64,000 bases of DNA, taken from Ephemeroptericola cinctiostellae. Lineage in GTDB: Bacteria; Pseudomonadota; Gammaproteobacteria; Burkholderiales; Burkholderiaceae. The number at the start of each line of letters is the position of its first letter. Within the stretch, counting starts at the first letter, position 1. The notes beneath the pieces are model-generated. The model saw nothing but the letters and a program-made list of their open reading frames with translations. It did no database searches and had not been told where the DNA came from. The DNA is taken from the NCBI RefSeq assembly GCF_003339525.1, contig NZ_CP031124.1, forward strand, positions 1 through 64,000. Direction: 5' to 3'. The position numbers were made by a program, and so were the translations under genes. Below, in pieces: positions 46,008 through 55,743 of the stretch.

Positions 46008-46928
46008 CTATAACACATGCACATCTATCAATCCACACACACGAATCGTTTGAGCCAAAGCCTCACATGCTTCAGCCCGAGAATAATGCTTACGCCACAC
46101 CAAAACCACACGGCGGGTCGGTGCTGGTTGCTCAAAAGGGAGGTATTTCAACGGATCGTTGCTGCTCTTCTCAGGCACCGCCAAAGCAGGTAAAACCGTG
46201 ATGCCCAAACCACTCGCCGCCATGTGGCGCAGTGTTTCCAACGATGTGCCTTCAAAGGCTTTTTGCATGCCATCCTGCTCAATACGGAACATTTGCGCAC
46301 GCGGCGTGGCTTGCAGCACTTGTTCACGAAAACAATGCCCGACACCCAGCACCAACAAGGCCTCCTCGCTGAGTGCGTCACTGCTGACGCTCTTTTGCTT
46401 GGCCAGCGGGTGTTTTTTTGACACCGCCACATAAAATGATTCATCGTACAACGCCGCAATGCTCAAACCCACATCATTCACAGGCAATGCCACAATGGCC
46501 GCATCCAGCACCCCTTGTTTAACCCGTTCGAGCAAAATATGGGTGTAGTTTTCTTGCACAATCAAAGGCATGGCCGCATGCTCTCGCATCATCTGCGGCA
46601 TGAGCTGTGGCAATAAATACGGTGCAATGCTGTAAATAATGCCCACTTTTAACGCACCAACGGTCGGGTCTTGACCTTGCTTGACCAACTCTTTAAGTGC
46701 AGACACTTGATTCAAAATAAGGTGCGCCTGCGCCACCACGCGCTCACCCAAAACGGTGGTGTGCACATCTTGCATGCTGCGTTCAAACAGCACAGCCCCC
46801 AGCTCTTGCTCCAATTTTTTAATCGCCACCGACAAAGTGGGCTGACTGACGAATGCCGCTTGTGCCGCGCGACCAAAATGTTTTTCGCGAGCCAATGCGA
46901 CGACATAACGCAATTCAGTGAGGGTCAT
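46008..46928 (-). CDS. oxyR: LysR-family regulator, OxyR-like, with one redox cysteine
   Basis: A 306-residue LysR-type regulator. The N-terminal winged helix opens TLTELRYVVALAREKHFGRAA and matches OxyR closely. The effector domain keeps GHCFREQVLQATPR with C199, the peroxide-reactive cysteine, at the E. coli numbering. Position 208, the partner cysteine of the E. coli disulfide, is threonine. Two other cysteines lie near the C-terminus (about 290 and 302). SLETLRHMAASGLGITVLPALAVP is well conserved. The frame is open to 46952; ATG 46928 gives the family start. recG-oxyR adjacency is usual in Burkholderiales. Disulfide switching as in E. coli is doubtful. Confidence 0.9.
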   Translation of the reverse strand: MTLTELRYVVALAREKHFGRAAQAAFVSQPTLSVAIKKLEQELGAVLFERSMQDVHTTVLGERVVAQAHLILNQVSALKELVKQGQDPTVGALKVGIIYSIAPYLLPQLMPQMMREHAAMPLIVQENYTHILLERVKQGVLDAAIVALPVNDVGLSIAALYDESFYVAVSKKHPLAKQKSVSSDALSEEALLVLGVGHCFREQVLQATPRAQMFRIEQDGMQKAFEGTSLETLRHMAASGLGITVLPALAVPEKSSNDPLKYLPFEQPAPTRRVVLVWRKHYSRAEACEALAQTIRVCGLIDVHVL

Positions 46929-46990
46929 GTGGTTGTCCTTAAAGATGTTCAAGTCGACGGCTGCGCAACCCGTCCAAAGCGGGCATCCGC

Positions 46991-49096
46991 CTAACCCGCC
47001 AAATAATGTTCACGCTGCGCCAACCAGCGTTGTAAATGTGCATCGGCTGCATCTGGATTGTGTTTAAGCAGCCACGCCGCGGCATCGCGTGCCAATTCAA
47101 GCAGCTCGATGTCTTTTTCAATGTCGGCGAAACGCAACAAAGGCAAGCCAGATTGACGCGTGCCCAAAAACTCACCCGCTCCACGCAACAGCAAATCTTG
47201 CCGTGCCACCTCGAAACCATCGGTGGTTTCATACATGGTTTTTAGGCGCGACTTCGCCGTGGCCGACAATGGTTTTTCGTACAATAAAATGCACGTGCTT
47301 TGGGTGGCGCCACGCCCAACGCGTCCACGCAATTGATGCAGTTGTGCCAAACCAAAACGTTCCGCATGCTCAATCACCATCACCGAGGCATTTGCCACAT
47401 CCACCCCCACCTCAATCACCGTGGTCGCCACCAACACATCCAATTCGTGCGCAACAAAAGCCTGCATGACGGCACGTTTTTCAGCGGCACTCAAACGCCC
47501 ATGCACCAAGCCAATTCGCACATCGGGCAACATGGTCACCAAAGTGGCATGGGTGTCGATTGCCGTTTGCAACTCCAAGGTTTCCGACTCTTCAATCAAT
47601 GGGCACACCCAATACACCTGCCGCCCCAGCGACACATCACGCGCCACTTTATCGACCACATCACCCCGTCGCACCTGATCGATCAATTTGGTGATGATTG
47701 GCGTTCGATTTGGCGGCAATTCATCAATCACCGCCACATCCAAATCGGCAAAATACGACAGCGCCAACGTTCGAGGAATCGGTGTGGCGCTCATCATCAG
47801 TTGATGCGGTGCATGCTCACTATATTTAACACCATTGTTTTCAGCCGAACGTGCCTGCATGCTCACGTTGTCGCGCATTTTGTGGCGCAATTCAAGCCGT
47901 TGCATCACGCCAAAACGGTGCTGCTCATCGATCACCGCCAAGCCCAAATTATAAAACTGCACCGCCTCTTGAATCAACGCATGCGTCCCCACAACAACAT
48001 GGGCTTGGTTCTCGCGAATGGCTTCGTAGGTCGTCTGCTTATCTTTCTTTTTCACACTGGATGCAAGCCACACCACACGCATGCCGAGCGGCTCAAACCA
48101 ACCGCGCAGTTTTTCAAACAACTGCTCAGCCAAAATCTCCGTCGGTGCCATCACCGCCGCCTGAAAGCCCGCCGCCACGCACTGGGCACACGCCAAACCC
48201 GCCACCACCGTTTTACCCGAACCCACATCGCCTTGCAATAAACGGTGCATCGGCACACCCTGAGTCACGTCATGCGCAATCAACGCCCAGGCCCGCTGCT
48301 GCGCCCCCGTCAAAGCAAAAGGCAGCTGCGCCACAAAACGACTGAACACATCATTCCGCGCCAACAATGGCGGCGCATGTTCTGCCGCACGCTTCAGCTT
48401 GGCCTTGGTCAAAGAAATCTGCTGCGCCAACAGCTCTTCAAATTTAATCCGCGACCATGCAGGATGATCGCGCTCAGTCAAAGCCGAAGGGTTCACATCG
48501 GGTGGTGGGGCATGCAGCAAACGCACCGCCTCGTTCAACGTTGGCCAACTGTCATCTAAAATTTGCTCAGGCAAAATTTCAGGCAAGCTGACTTCAGCCA
48601 TTGCCTTTGCCATCAATTTACGCATCGCCCCCTGCGACAAACCTTCCGTCGTTGGGTACACGGGCGACAAATGTTCTGATAACGGCGTCTCTTCGCGTAC
48701 CCCCTGAAAACGCGGATGCACCATTTCCACGCCATGATGCCCCATTCTTGGCTCACCCTGCACACGCACCAATGCACCCTCTTTCAGCGTCGCTGTCGTG
48801 TTTGGATAAAAATTCAAAAACCGCAACACCAACGTGTCTTCCGCGGCATCCATTGTCGTCACCAACAACGACCGCCGCCCACGAAACTGCACCGACTGCG
48901 CCACCACCGTCACTTGAGCTTGCGCAAACACCCCCAAGCGCAAATCCGCCACAGGCGTGATGTGGGTCTCATCCTCATAACGCAATGGAATGTGCAAAAG
49001 AACGTCTTGATCTGTGCGCAAACCAAGCTTATCAAGCTTTTCAGCGAGCTTGGGGGTGATTTTGAGAGAAGGAGAAAAAGATTGAAGGCAGGTCAC
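46991..49096 (-). CDS. recG: ATP-dependent DNA helicase RecG
   Basis: A 701-residue helicase that remodels stalled forks and recombination intermediates. The N-terminal wedge (OB) domain covers about residues 30-180. Walker A is GDVGSGKTV, with motif II DEQH, motif III MSATPIPRTLAL and motif VI QLRGRVGRG. The C-terminal GEFLGTRQSGLP (TRG-like) motif is typical of RecG. The start is a GTG at 49096 with a weak ribosome binding site. It is upstream of oxyR with 38 bases between recG stop and oxyR extended frame, probably one transcript. Confidence 0.96.
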   Translation of the reverse strand: MTCLQSFSPSLKITPKLAEKLDKLGLRTDQDVLLHIPLRYEDETHITPVADLRLGVFAQAQVTVVAQSVQFRGRRSLLVTTMDAAEDTLVLRFLNFYPNTTATLKEGALVRVQGEPRMGHHGVEMVHPRFQGVREETPLSEHLSPVYPTTEGLSQGAMRKLMAKAMAEVSLPEILPEQILDDSWPTLNEAVRLLHAPPPDVNPSALTERDHPAWSRIKFEELLAQQISLTKAKLKRAAEHAPPLLARNDVFSRFVAQLPFALTGAQQRAWALIAHDVTQGVPMHRLLQGDVGSGKTVVAGLACAQCVAAGFQAAVMAPTEILAEQLFEKLRGWFEPLGMRVVWLASSVKKKDKQTTYEAIRENQAHVVVGTHALIQEAVQFYNLGLAVIDEQHRFGVMQRLELRHKMRDNVSMQARSAENNGVKYSEHAPHQLMMSATPIPRTLALSYFADLDVAVIDELPPNRTPIITKLIDQVRRGDVVDKVARDVSLGRQVYWVCPLIEESETLELQTAIDTHATLVTMLPDVRIGLVHGRLSAAEKRAVMQAFVAHELDVLVATTVIEVGVDVANASVMVIEHAERFGLAQLHQLRGRVGRGATQSTCILLYEKPLSATAKSRLKTMYETTDGFEVARQDLLLRGAGEFLGTRQSGLPLLRFADIEKDIELLELARDAAAWLLKHNPDAADAHLQRWLAQREHYLAG

Positions 49097-49227
49097 CGAT
49101 TGGGCTTTTAATGAATTTTAGATAATCGATAGTTTACAACAATCAACCTTTAAGTTGTGCATCACAAACCGCTGTTTATGCATTGTGCAATCACCAGACA
49201 AGTCAATGCCCATACATGCGGAGACCT

Positions 49228-50085
49228 TCACGATGCAGAACACCCTAGCATCGTCCCCACAAACACCGTCAATCCCAGCCAATGGTTGTGCAAAAAAGCT
49301 TTAAAACACAATGCCCGATCGCGGTTTTTAATCAAGGTGTAGTGATACAACGCGATGCCAGCGGCAACGGCCAAACCGATGAAATACGGCCATGCCAGTG
49401 CTTCAGAAAGTCCCACCCATGCCATGATGATGAGAAATATGGCGTAGCACACCATCACGGCCGCTACATCGTGGTCACCAAAGGTAATGGCTGAGGTTTT
49501 GATGCCAATTTTCAAGTCATCGGGCTTGTCGACCATGGCATACTCCGTGTCATAAGCAACCGTCCAAAACACATTGGCAATCAACAACCACCACGCCAAT
49601 GCAGGCACCTCACCACGTATGGCGGCGAAAGCCATCGGAATGCCAAAACCAAACGCAATGCCCAAATAGGCTTGTGGAATGGCAAAAAAACGCTTGAACA
49701 ATGGATAGCTGCCTGCAAGAAATGCAGCAACAAAAGCCAATTGAATCGCAGTTGCATTGAGCATCAATGCCAATCCACCCGCCAGCACAGCCAGAAACAC
49801 CGCCACCGCCACTGCTTCTTTGCCTGAAATTTGACCACTGGTCAATGGGCGATTGACTGTGCGTTCAACGTGTTTATCAAAGTCACGGTCGGCATAATCA
49901 TTAATGGCGCAGCCTGCTGAGCGCATGAGGACTGTACCTGCAATGAAAATGACCAGCTCTTTGAGCGGTGGCATGCCACGCGCAGCCAACCACAACCCCC
50001 ACAAAGTGGGCCATAAAAGCAATAAGATGCCAATGGGTTTATCAAGTCGAGTCAGTTGGGCGTACAATTTTAATTTTTCAAGCAT
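49228..50085 (-). CDS. ubiA: 4-hydroxybenzoate octaprenyltransferase
   Basis: A 285-residue inner-membrane prenyltransferase of ubiquinone biosynthesis, joining 4-hydroxybenzoate to a polyprenyl diphosphate. Both Asp-rich Mg-binding motifs are present: [15 protein letters not shown] near residue 70 and [19 protein letters not shown] near 190. Eight to nine hydrophobic segments are visible. The frame is open to a TTG at 50130; ATG 50085 gives the family start [18 protein letters not shown], although ATG 50106 is possible and no clear ribosome binding site is seen for either. It supplies ubiquinone, the electron acceptor of the nearby complex I. Confidence 0.95.
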   Translation of the reverse strand: MLEKLKLYAQLTRLDKPIGILLLLWPTLWGLWLAARGMPPLKELVIFIAGTVLMRSAGCAINDYADRDFDKHVERTVNRPLTSGQISGKEAVAVAVFLAVLAGGLALMLNATAIQLAFVAAFLAGSYPLFKRFFAIPQAYLGIAFGFGIPMAFAAIRGEVPALAWWLLIANVFWTVAYDTEYAMVDKPDDLKIGIKTSAITFGDHDVAAVMVCYAIFLIIMAWVGLSEALAWPYFIGLAVAAGIALYHYTLIKNRDRALCFKAFLHNHWLGLTVFVGTMLGCSAS

Positions 50086-50422
50086 GGCATCATTCAAAAC
50101 AATCATCAAAACATTTTTCAAAGTAATCAAAGTAAAACTGGCTCTATTTTAACCCATGACTTGAGTCAATAATTGTTCTTGAGACTTCGCACTGGACAAT
50201 AATCAGACCATCATGCACACGGTTGTTTCGCTCCATGCATCAATGGCTTGCTAATGGCTTGGTTTTTCTTAGGGTTTGTGTTTTAGATGTTGTGCCGATG
50301 CCTGTGCGCAACATCCAACACTTAAGCTTATGGAAAGCGAAGGTTTCCTTTTCGGAATGGCTATAATGACCATGCGCCAATGCCCCCGTTGCATTGTTTT
50401 GTCATTGAATCGAACAACTGTC

Positions 50423-51106
50423 ATGCCCATGTCAACTCGCCATCGCACCATTGTTGCTGCCAAATACTTGAGTCTAATGGCTTTACTGTTCTGCTGCGCC
50501 TTGGTGTTATTCACCGTCCTCCAGCACACTCCTGTCAATACAGGTGTTGGCTTTCTACAGATCAAACAAGACTATATGCAAACCATGCCATGGCCCATTG
50601 TATTTTATGTGCATATTTTTTCAAGCATGTTTGCGCTGGTGATGGGTGTTATGCAACTTTCAAAAAAAATTCGCGTCCGCCACACCACGATGCACCGCTG
50701 GCTTGGGCGGATGTATGTACTCAATGTTCTGCTGGTGGCTGCGCCTGCTGGGCTCATCATGTCAATTGATGCCAATGATGGCTTCAGTTCTCGCACAGCA
50801 TTAACCGTGTTGCCATGCCTGTGGTGGTATTTTACCTATACCGCTTATTGGAGCGTGATTCACAGGGATTTTATTGGGCATCGCAACTTCATGGTGCGCA
50901 GCTTTGCACTCACACTATCGATCATCACGTTGCGACTGTGGGAAATGGGGTTGATGGCTTACGTTGAACACCCTCCGATGGATCTTCTGTACCCCATGAT
51001 CGCTTGGTTGGGTTTTATGCCCAATTTAATGGTCGCCGAATGGTGGATACGGCGAACAGCCACTTCACATGCAACAGTCAGTTCAGTCAACGAAACGAAA
51101 ATTTGA
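50423..51106 (+). CDS. DUF2306 membrane protein
   Basis: A 227-residue membrane protein of the DUF2306 type. There are about six hydrophobic segments, and the conserved histidines lie in VFYVHIFSSMFALVMG, RHTTMHRWLGRMYV and FIGHRNFMVRSFALT. The arrangement of His in helices recalls heme-binding membrane proteins, but no function is established. The frame is open from 50276; a start at 50423 removes a Cys-rich N-terminus not typical of the family, although no strong ribosome binding site is seen. Single gene, divergent from ubiA. Confidence 0.8.
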   Translation: MPMSTRHRTIVAAKYLSLMALLFCCALVLFTVLQHTPVNTGVGFLQIKQDYMQTMPWPIVFYVHIFSSMFALVMGVMQLSKKIRVRHTTMHRWLGRMYVLNVLLVAAPAGLIMSIDANDGFSSRTALTVLPCLWWYFTYTAYWSVIHRDFIGHRNFMVRSFALTLSIITLRLWEMGLMAYVEHPPMDLLYPMIAWLGFMPNLMVAEWWIRRTATSHATVSSVNETKI

Positions 51107-51279
51107 TCGCATGGATCATGCGTGGGGTGCAATGTTTCAAATTTGCAAACAGTTGGGCTTTACCTACAAATCGATTGCGGCTCACCTGAGTTATTGTGAG
51201 TGAAACCACTGTTTTTGCTCTCGTGCAAAACCTTTAAATTTATACAAGCACACAACAGGGTTACAGTTACTGTGTTTTC

Positions 51280-51630
51280 TTAGTTATGAACCACATCCTT
51301 GCTATAGGCAGCGCGGTTCATGTCCACAGCTTCAGCCGTCACGCAACTCACGCGGGGTGCTAAAGCACGGATGTGCTGCACAATGCCAAGGGTCAACTTT
51401 GATTTTTGCTCATCGTTCCGTCCAGACAACAAGCGCACGGTCACATGAATAAAGGTGTCTTGCGTGTCACCCATGCGCACATGTTGATAGGCCAAGGCCC
51501 TGGTTTTAATGTCATACCCATCAGGAAAGAGTCCCGAGTCAACCGCGCCTTGATGCACCGCATCCACTAAATGGGCAATGTTGACTTCACTTTCGATTGC
51601 TTGTGCATACGCTATGACAAGGTGTGGCAT
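51280..51630 (-). CDS. 5-carboxymethyl-2-hydroxymuconate isomerase-like protein
   Basis: A 116-residue tautomerase-superfamily protein. It opens MPHLVIAYAQAIESEVN, so the catalytic N-terminal proline (after Met removal) is in place. The family segments LFPDGYDIKTRALAYQHVRMGD and FIHVTVRLLSGR are present. In homoprotocatechuate degradation CHMI acts on 5-carboxymethyl-2-hydroxymuconate, but no other genes of that pathway are here. It sits 18 bases after the NUDIX gene and may share its transcript. The substrate is uncertain. Confidence 0.85.
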   Translation of the reverse strand: MPHLVIAYAQAIESEVNIAHLVDAVHQGAVDSGLFPDGYDIKTRALAYQHVRMGDTQDTFIHVTVRLLSGRNDEQKSKLTLGIVQHIRALAPRVSCVTAEAVDMNRAAYSKDVVHN

Positions 51631-51648
51631 GAATCCAACTCCAAAAAT

Positions 51649-52236
51649 TTAAACAGCGGTGCGCTGCGCCAAATAATCTTTCAACCAAAAAACACCCAAC
51701 TGTGTTTTCACGTCAGGCACCCAGCCCTTGCGCATCCAAGACTCAAGCTCAGTCAATGGCACACGCATCACTTGCAAAAATTCATTGTCATCCAACTGCC
51801 CATCATGCTGTTTCTCTAATCCTTTGGCGATGAAAAAATGAATCACCTCATCACAGTAAGCAATCGCATTGTAGATGTCGGTGACATGCAACCACTCGGT
51901 CGCAGTGTAACCCGTTTCCTCCAGCAGCTCACGTTGCCCAGTGGTCAAAGGTGCCTCACCTTCGTCCTTTTTTCCTGCGGGAAACTCAACAAACACATTG
52001 TGCAACGGATGGCGGTATTGTCGCTCAATCAGCACATCCCCATTGTCAAACAAGGGAATAACCATCACCGCACCCGGATGTTTGAGGTATTCGCGCTCGG
52101 CAATGCGGCCATTGGGCAACACCACAGTGTCTTTGTGTGCATTCAGGAAATAACCATCGTACACACAAGCGCTGCTTTGTGTCACCTCTTCCAGCCCATC
52201 CATATTTGATAATTGCTCGCGGGTGTATGTTGTCAT
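51649..52236 (-). CDS. NUDIX hydrolase, ADP-ribose pyrophosphatase-like
   Basis: A 195-residue NUDIX hydrolase. The Nudix box is visible as GKKDEGEAPLTTGQRELLEETGYTA near residue 90-115 with the REL..EE metal-binding core. FVEFPAGKKDEGE preceding it is the ADP-ribose pyrophosphatase pattern. It probably hydrolyses ADP-ribose or related nucleoside diphosphates. It follows the nuo operon terminator on the same strand, a neighbourhood frequent in Burkholderiales. Confidence 0.9.
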   Translation of the reverse strand: MTTYTREQLSNMDGLEEVTQSSACVYDGYFLNAHKDTVVLPNGRIAEREYLKHPGAVMVIPLFDNGDVLIERQYRHPLHNVFVEFPAGKKDEGEAPLTTGQRELLEETGYTATEWLHVTDIYNAIAYCDEVIHFFIAKGLEKQHDGQLDDNEFLQVMRVPLTELESWMRKGWVPDVKTQLGVFWLKDYLAQRTAV

Positions 52237-52253
52237 TCTATGTTCACATCCAT

Positions 52254-52281
52254 AAAAAAAGCGCGGGATTCACCTCGCGCT
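52254..52281 (-). terminator. Terminator of the nuo operon
   Basis: Minus-strand stem AGCGCG.GG/CC.CGCGCT followed by seven T. It lies after the DUF2818 gene and before the NUDIX gene. Confidence 0.85.
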
Positions 52282-52290
52282 GTTTGTATA

Positions 52291-52584
52291 TCATTTTTTC
52301 CAAAGGTAACGCCAAATAAACGCTGGAGCTGCCGCCACCACAAACAACAACGCAGTGACTGCATAAAATGCCCAACCTTGCTCCGACACTTGGCTCAAAG
52401 AAGCTTCAAACACGCGCCCAAATGATAAAAAAAGAGCGTAGGCCAACAAAAACTCACACATCCTCAGCAATGGCGTTTTTGGGGATTTAAGCACGGGCAA
52501 ACCTAAAAACATTCGTTCACCCACAAAAGACAAAGACGCGAGCAAAACACCCGCGCCCAAGAGCAGCCATAAAGATACCATCAT
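52291..52584 (-). CDS. DUF2818 membrane protein at the end of the nuo operon
   Basis: A 97-residue protein with three hydrophobic segments (about 5-22, 35-55, 70-92), matching the DUF2818 family. Genes of this family regularly follow nuoN in betaproteobacteria. Its ATG lies directly after the nuoN stop, so it is co-translated. A role as a small accessory of complex I is inference from context. Confidence 0.85.
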   Translation of the reverse strand: MMVSLWLLLGAGVLLASLSFVGERMFLGLPVLKSPKTPLLRMCEFLLAYALFLSFGRVFEASLSQVSEQGWAFYAVTALLFVVAAAPAFIWRYLWKK

Positions 52585-54057
52585 TTATGCAGCGCCTAAA
52601 CTTTTCAACACACTGTTAATGGCCATATTGATCAAACCTGAAGGCAGGACACCCAGCGCCAGCAAGGCCAATACATTCACACTCAGCACCACATGGTGAA
52701 TCGGTGAAAAAGTGATTGCAGATTCAACTTCAGGTTTATCAAAATACATCACTTTAACCACGCGCAGGTAGTAGAAGGCACCAATCAAAGAGAACATCAC
52801 GGCTAACACAGACAAACCAATGTGACCTGACTGCATCAAACCTTTGAGGATCACAAACTTTGCAAAGAAACCAGCCAAAGGCGGAATACCAGCCAAAGAG
52901 AACATCAATACCAAGACCAAAAAGGCCAACCACGGATTGCGTTTATTTAAACCTTTCAGATCATCGATTTGATCGGCTTCGAAACCAGTATGGCTCATCG
53001 CCAAAATGACACCAAAACTGGCCAATGTGGTGATCGCATAAATAATCACATAGTAAAAAGCTGAACCCACGCCAACAAAACCATTGAATGCATCAGAACC
53101 CGCACGACCCGCCAAGAAACCAAGGAGCACAAAACCCATGTGTGAGATGCCTGAATACGCCAACATGCGTTTGAAATTCTTTTGACGAATCGCTGTCAAA
53201 TTACCCAAAGCCAATGACACCACAGCCATTGCGGCAAACATGCCATTCCAATCAGCGGTACGGGCACTGAGACCTTCCACCAAAACGCGCACCACCATCA
53301 CAAATGCAGCAATTTTTGGTGCAGAAGAAATCATCAAAGTCACAGGCGTCGGAGAACCTTGATATACATCGGGCACCCACATGTGGAAAGGAACCACACC
53401 CAACTTAAACGCCATGCCAGCCACCAAAAACACCAAACCAAACACGAGCACCTGTGGAATAAACTTCCCACTTTCGATGACATTGGCGATTTCAACAATG
53501 CTCAACTTACCGCCTGTGGCACCGTATATCATTGAAATACCGAACAAAATGAAACCTGAAGCAATCGCACCTAAAATAAAATATTTCATTGCCGCTTCAA
53601 TTGAACGCACGTGATCACGACGCAAAGCCACCATCGCATACAACGACAATGCCTGTAATTCTAAACCCATGTACAAACCCAACAAGTGATGAGAAGAAAT
53701 CATCACCATTTGACCGACCAAGGCGAACAATGACAAGCTGTAATATTCACCATGCAAAAAACCACGATCCGCAGCGTAACGTTGGCCATAAACAAATGTC
53801 ACTGCCACGCAGATGTACGAGAACATTTTGGCCAAATTGGACAACGGATCCGATACAAACATGTCGTTAAATGTGTGCAAATCCGTGCCTGCATGCCACA
53901 TATTGGCAGTCAAAATGCCTGCCCCTGCCAAGCCAAGTAGGCTCACGACGTGAATCACTGAGCGTTGAGCATCCTTAGCACACAATTCAAGCAAGAGCAC
54001 CGCAGATGCCACCAACACCAAAATCACTTCAGGATAGGCAATAAAAAAGTTTTGCAT
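52585..54057 (-). CDS. nuoN: NADH-quinone oxidoreductase subunit N
   Basis: A 490-residue antiporter-like membrane subunit of complex I. It has about fourteen hydrophobic segments and the conserved lysine/glutamate proton path, for example in LGLYMGLELQALSLYAMVAL (Glu) and FKLGVVPFHMWVPDVYQGSPTP (Lys, His). ATG 54057 is the family start. It follows nuoM by 71 bases. Confidence 0.97.
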   Translation of the reverse strand: MQNFFIAYPEVILVLVASAVLLLELCAKDAQRSVIHVVSLLGLAGAGILTANMWHAGTDLHTFNDMFVSDPLSNLAKMFSYICVAVTFVYGQRYAADRGFLHGEYYSLSLFALVGQMVMISSHHLLGLYMGLELQALSLYAMVALRRDHVRSIEAAMKYFILGAIASGFILFGISMIYGATGGKLSIVEIANVIESGKFIPQVLVFGLVFLVAGMAFKLGVVPFHMWVPDVYQGSPTPVTLMISSAPKIAAFVMVVRVLVEGLSARTADWNGMFAAMAVVSLALGNLTAIRQKNFKRMLAYSGISHMGFVLLGFLAGRAGSDAFNGFVGVGSAFYYVIIYAITTLASFGVILAMSHTGFEADQIDDLKGLNKRNPWLAFLVLVLMFSLAGIPPLAGFFAKFVILKGLMQSGHIGLSVLAVMFSLIGAFYYLRVVKVMYFDKPEVESAITFSPIHHVVLSVNVLALLALGVLPSGLINMAINSVLKSLGAA

Positions 54058-54128
54058 AACATTTAACCCAATAAGTACTTAATCGTTTTAGACCATAACA
54101 CATGGCAATGTGAATCTATTGTTCGTAT

Positions 54129-55631
54129 TTACTTCAGCTTGCTGGTTGCCACATGCTCAAGCAAGTGATTGACCGACACATCCATCGCATTTGTGAATGG
54201 CATTGGGTACAGCCCCATCGCTAAAACAGCGGCGGCCAACAATGCCAAAATCAATAACTCACGTTTATTGGCATCGAGCAATTCAGCCACATGGTGATTG
54301 GCCACCTCACCGAAAACAACGCGTTTAAACATCCATAAAGAGTACGCAGCACCCACAATCAAAGTTGTGGCAGCAATTGCAGCGACCCAAAAATTAAACT
54401 TGGTTGCACCCAGAATAACCAAAAACTCACCCACAAAACCACTGGTTGCTGGCAAGCCCGCATTGGCCATGGTAAACAACATAAAGAAAGCAGCAAATTT
54501 AGGCATCGTGTTGACCACACCGCCGTAAGCGGAAATTTCTCGGCTGTGTACGCGGTCATACAACACACCAATGCAGAAGAACATTGCGGCAGAAATAAAA
54601 CCGTGTGAAATCATTTGCAAAATTGCACCTTGCATGGCCACACTGTAACCCATGCCCTTGGCATCAAACATAAAGAAGCCCAGCGTGACAAAACCCATGT
54701 GAGCGATTGAAGAATACGCCACCAATTTTTTCATGTCTTTTTGCACCAAGGCGACCAAACCAATATAAGCCACAGCAATCAAAGAAATGGTCACAACAAA
54801 TGGTGCCAGTGCGTGTGATGCATCTGGAGCAATCGGTAAAGAAAATCGCAAGAAACCATATGCGCCAAGCTTCAACATGATCGCAGCCAACACCATCGAA
54901 CCACCTGTGGGTGCTTCAACGTGGGCATCAGGCAGCCAGGTGTGCACAGGCCACATCGGCACCTTAACCGCAAAGGCCATGAAGAATGCACCGAACAACA
55001 ATTTTTGTGCCGTCATGCTCAAAGGCAATGCATGCCATGTCGCAATATCAAACGTACCCGATTGTAAATATAAATAAGTGATGGCCACCAAAGTCAACAA
55101 CGAACCCAATAAGGTGTACAGGAAGAATTTAAATGCCGCATACACACGGTTTGGACCGCCCCACACCCCCACGATGATGTACATTGGGATCAATGTGGCT
55201 TCAAAGAACACATAAAACAACATGCCATCGGTGACCGCAAACACGCCCACCATCAAACCCGACAAAATTAAAAATGCTGCAAAATATTGAGGTACTTTTT
55301 CGTTAATGACTTCCCAACCAGCCAACAGCACCAAGATGGTGATGAATGCCGTTAAAGGCACGAACCACATGGAAATACCATCCACACCCAAGGCATAGCT
55401 TGAGTTCAAACTCGGCAACCACTCATGTTTTTCAACAAATTGCATCGCAGCCGTTGAGCCATCAAAACCAGTCATCAATGGAATGGTCACCAAAAAGCCG
55501 ATGATTGCACCGACAAGCGCAACTTGGCGTGCCAAACTGTCCTGGCCATTTCGACCAAGCAGCAAGACCACCACGCCAAAAACAATCGGAATCCAAATCG
55601 CTAAGCTTAACAAAGGCATCATCAGCACCAT
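54129..55631 (-). CDS. nuoM: NADH-quinone oxidoreductase subunit M
   Basis: A 500-residue antiporter-like proton-pumping subunit of complex I. It has about fourteen hydrophobic segments. The conserved Glu is in YVFFEATLIPMYIIVGVWGG and the broken-helix lysine region is VKVPMWPVHTWLPDAHVEAPTGGS. The length is normal. It starts 112 bases after nuoL, a gap with an A/T hairpin at 55643. Confidence 0.97.
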   Translation of the reverse strand: MVLMMPLLSLAIWIPIVFGVVVLLLGRNGQDSLARQVALVGAIIGFLVTIPLMTGFDGSTAAMQFVEKHEWLPSLNSSYALGVDGISMWFVPLTAFITILVLLAGWEVINEKVPQYFAAFLILSGLMVGVFAVTDGMLFYVFFEATLIPMYIIVGVWGGPNRVYAAFKFFLYTLLGSLLTLVAITYLYLQSGTFDIATWHALPLSMTAQKLLFGAFFMAFAVKVPMWPVHTWLPDAHVEAPTGGSMVLAAIMLKLGAYGFLRFSLPIAPDASHALAPFVVTISLIAVAYIGLVALVQKDMKKLVAYSSIAHMGFVTLGFFMFDAKGMGYSVAMQGAILQMISHGFISAAMFFCIGVLYDRVHSREISAYGGVVNTMPKFAAFFMLFTMANAGLPATSGFVGEFLVILGATKFNFWVAAIAATTLIVGAAYSLWMFKRVVFGEVANHHVAELLDANKRELLILALLAAAVLAMGLYPMPFTNAMDVSVNHLLEHVATSKLK

Positions 55632-55642
55632 TTTCCATATTC

Positions 55643-55667
55643 AAAAAAAGAACAACATTCTTTTTTT
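55643..55667 (-). terminator. A/T-only hairpin between nuoL and nuoM
   Basis: Ten-base arms of AAAAAAAGAA/TTCTTTTTTT around CAACA. Weak, terminator-like, inside the operon just above nuoM; possibly an attenuator or a processing site. Confidence 0.4.
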
Positions 55668-55743
55668 GGTTTCAAATTATAGTTTTCGATGGAACAACTC
55701 ATCAAAAACGGATTAACATCAACTTCTTAATTGATCAACAAGC

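Noticed and set aside
47089..48960. Plus-strand frames of up to 313 codons opposite recG
   Set aside because: His/Gln/Pro-rich antisense shadows; recG has all helicase motifs on the other strand.
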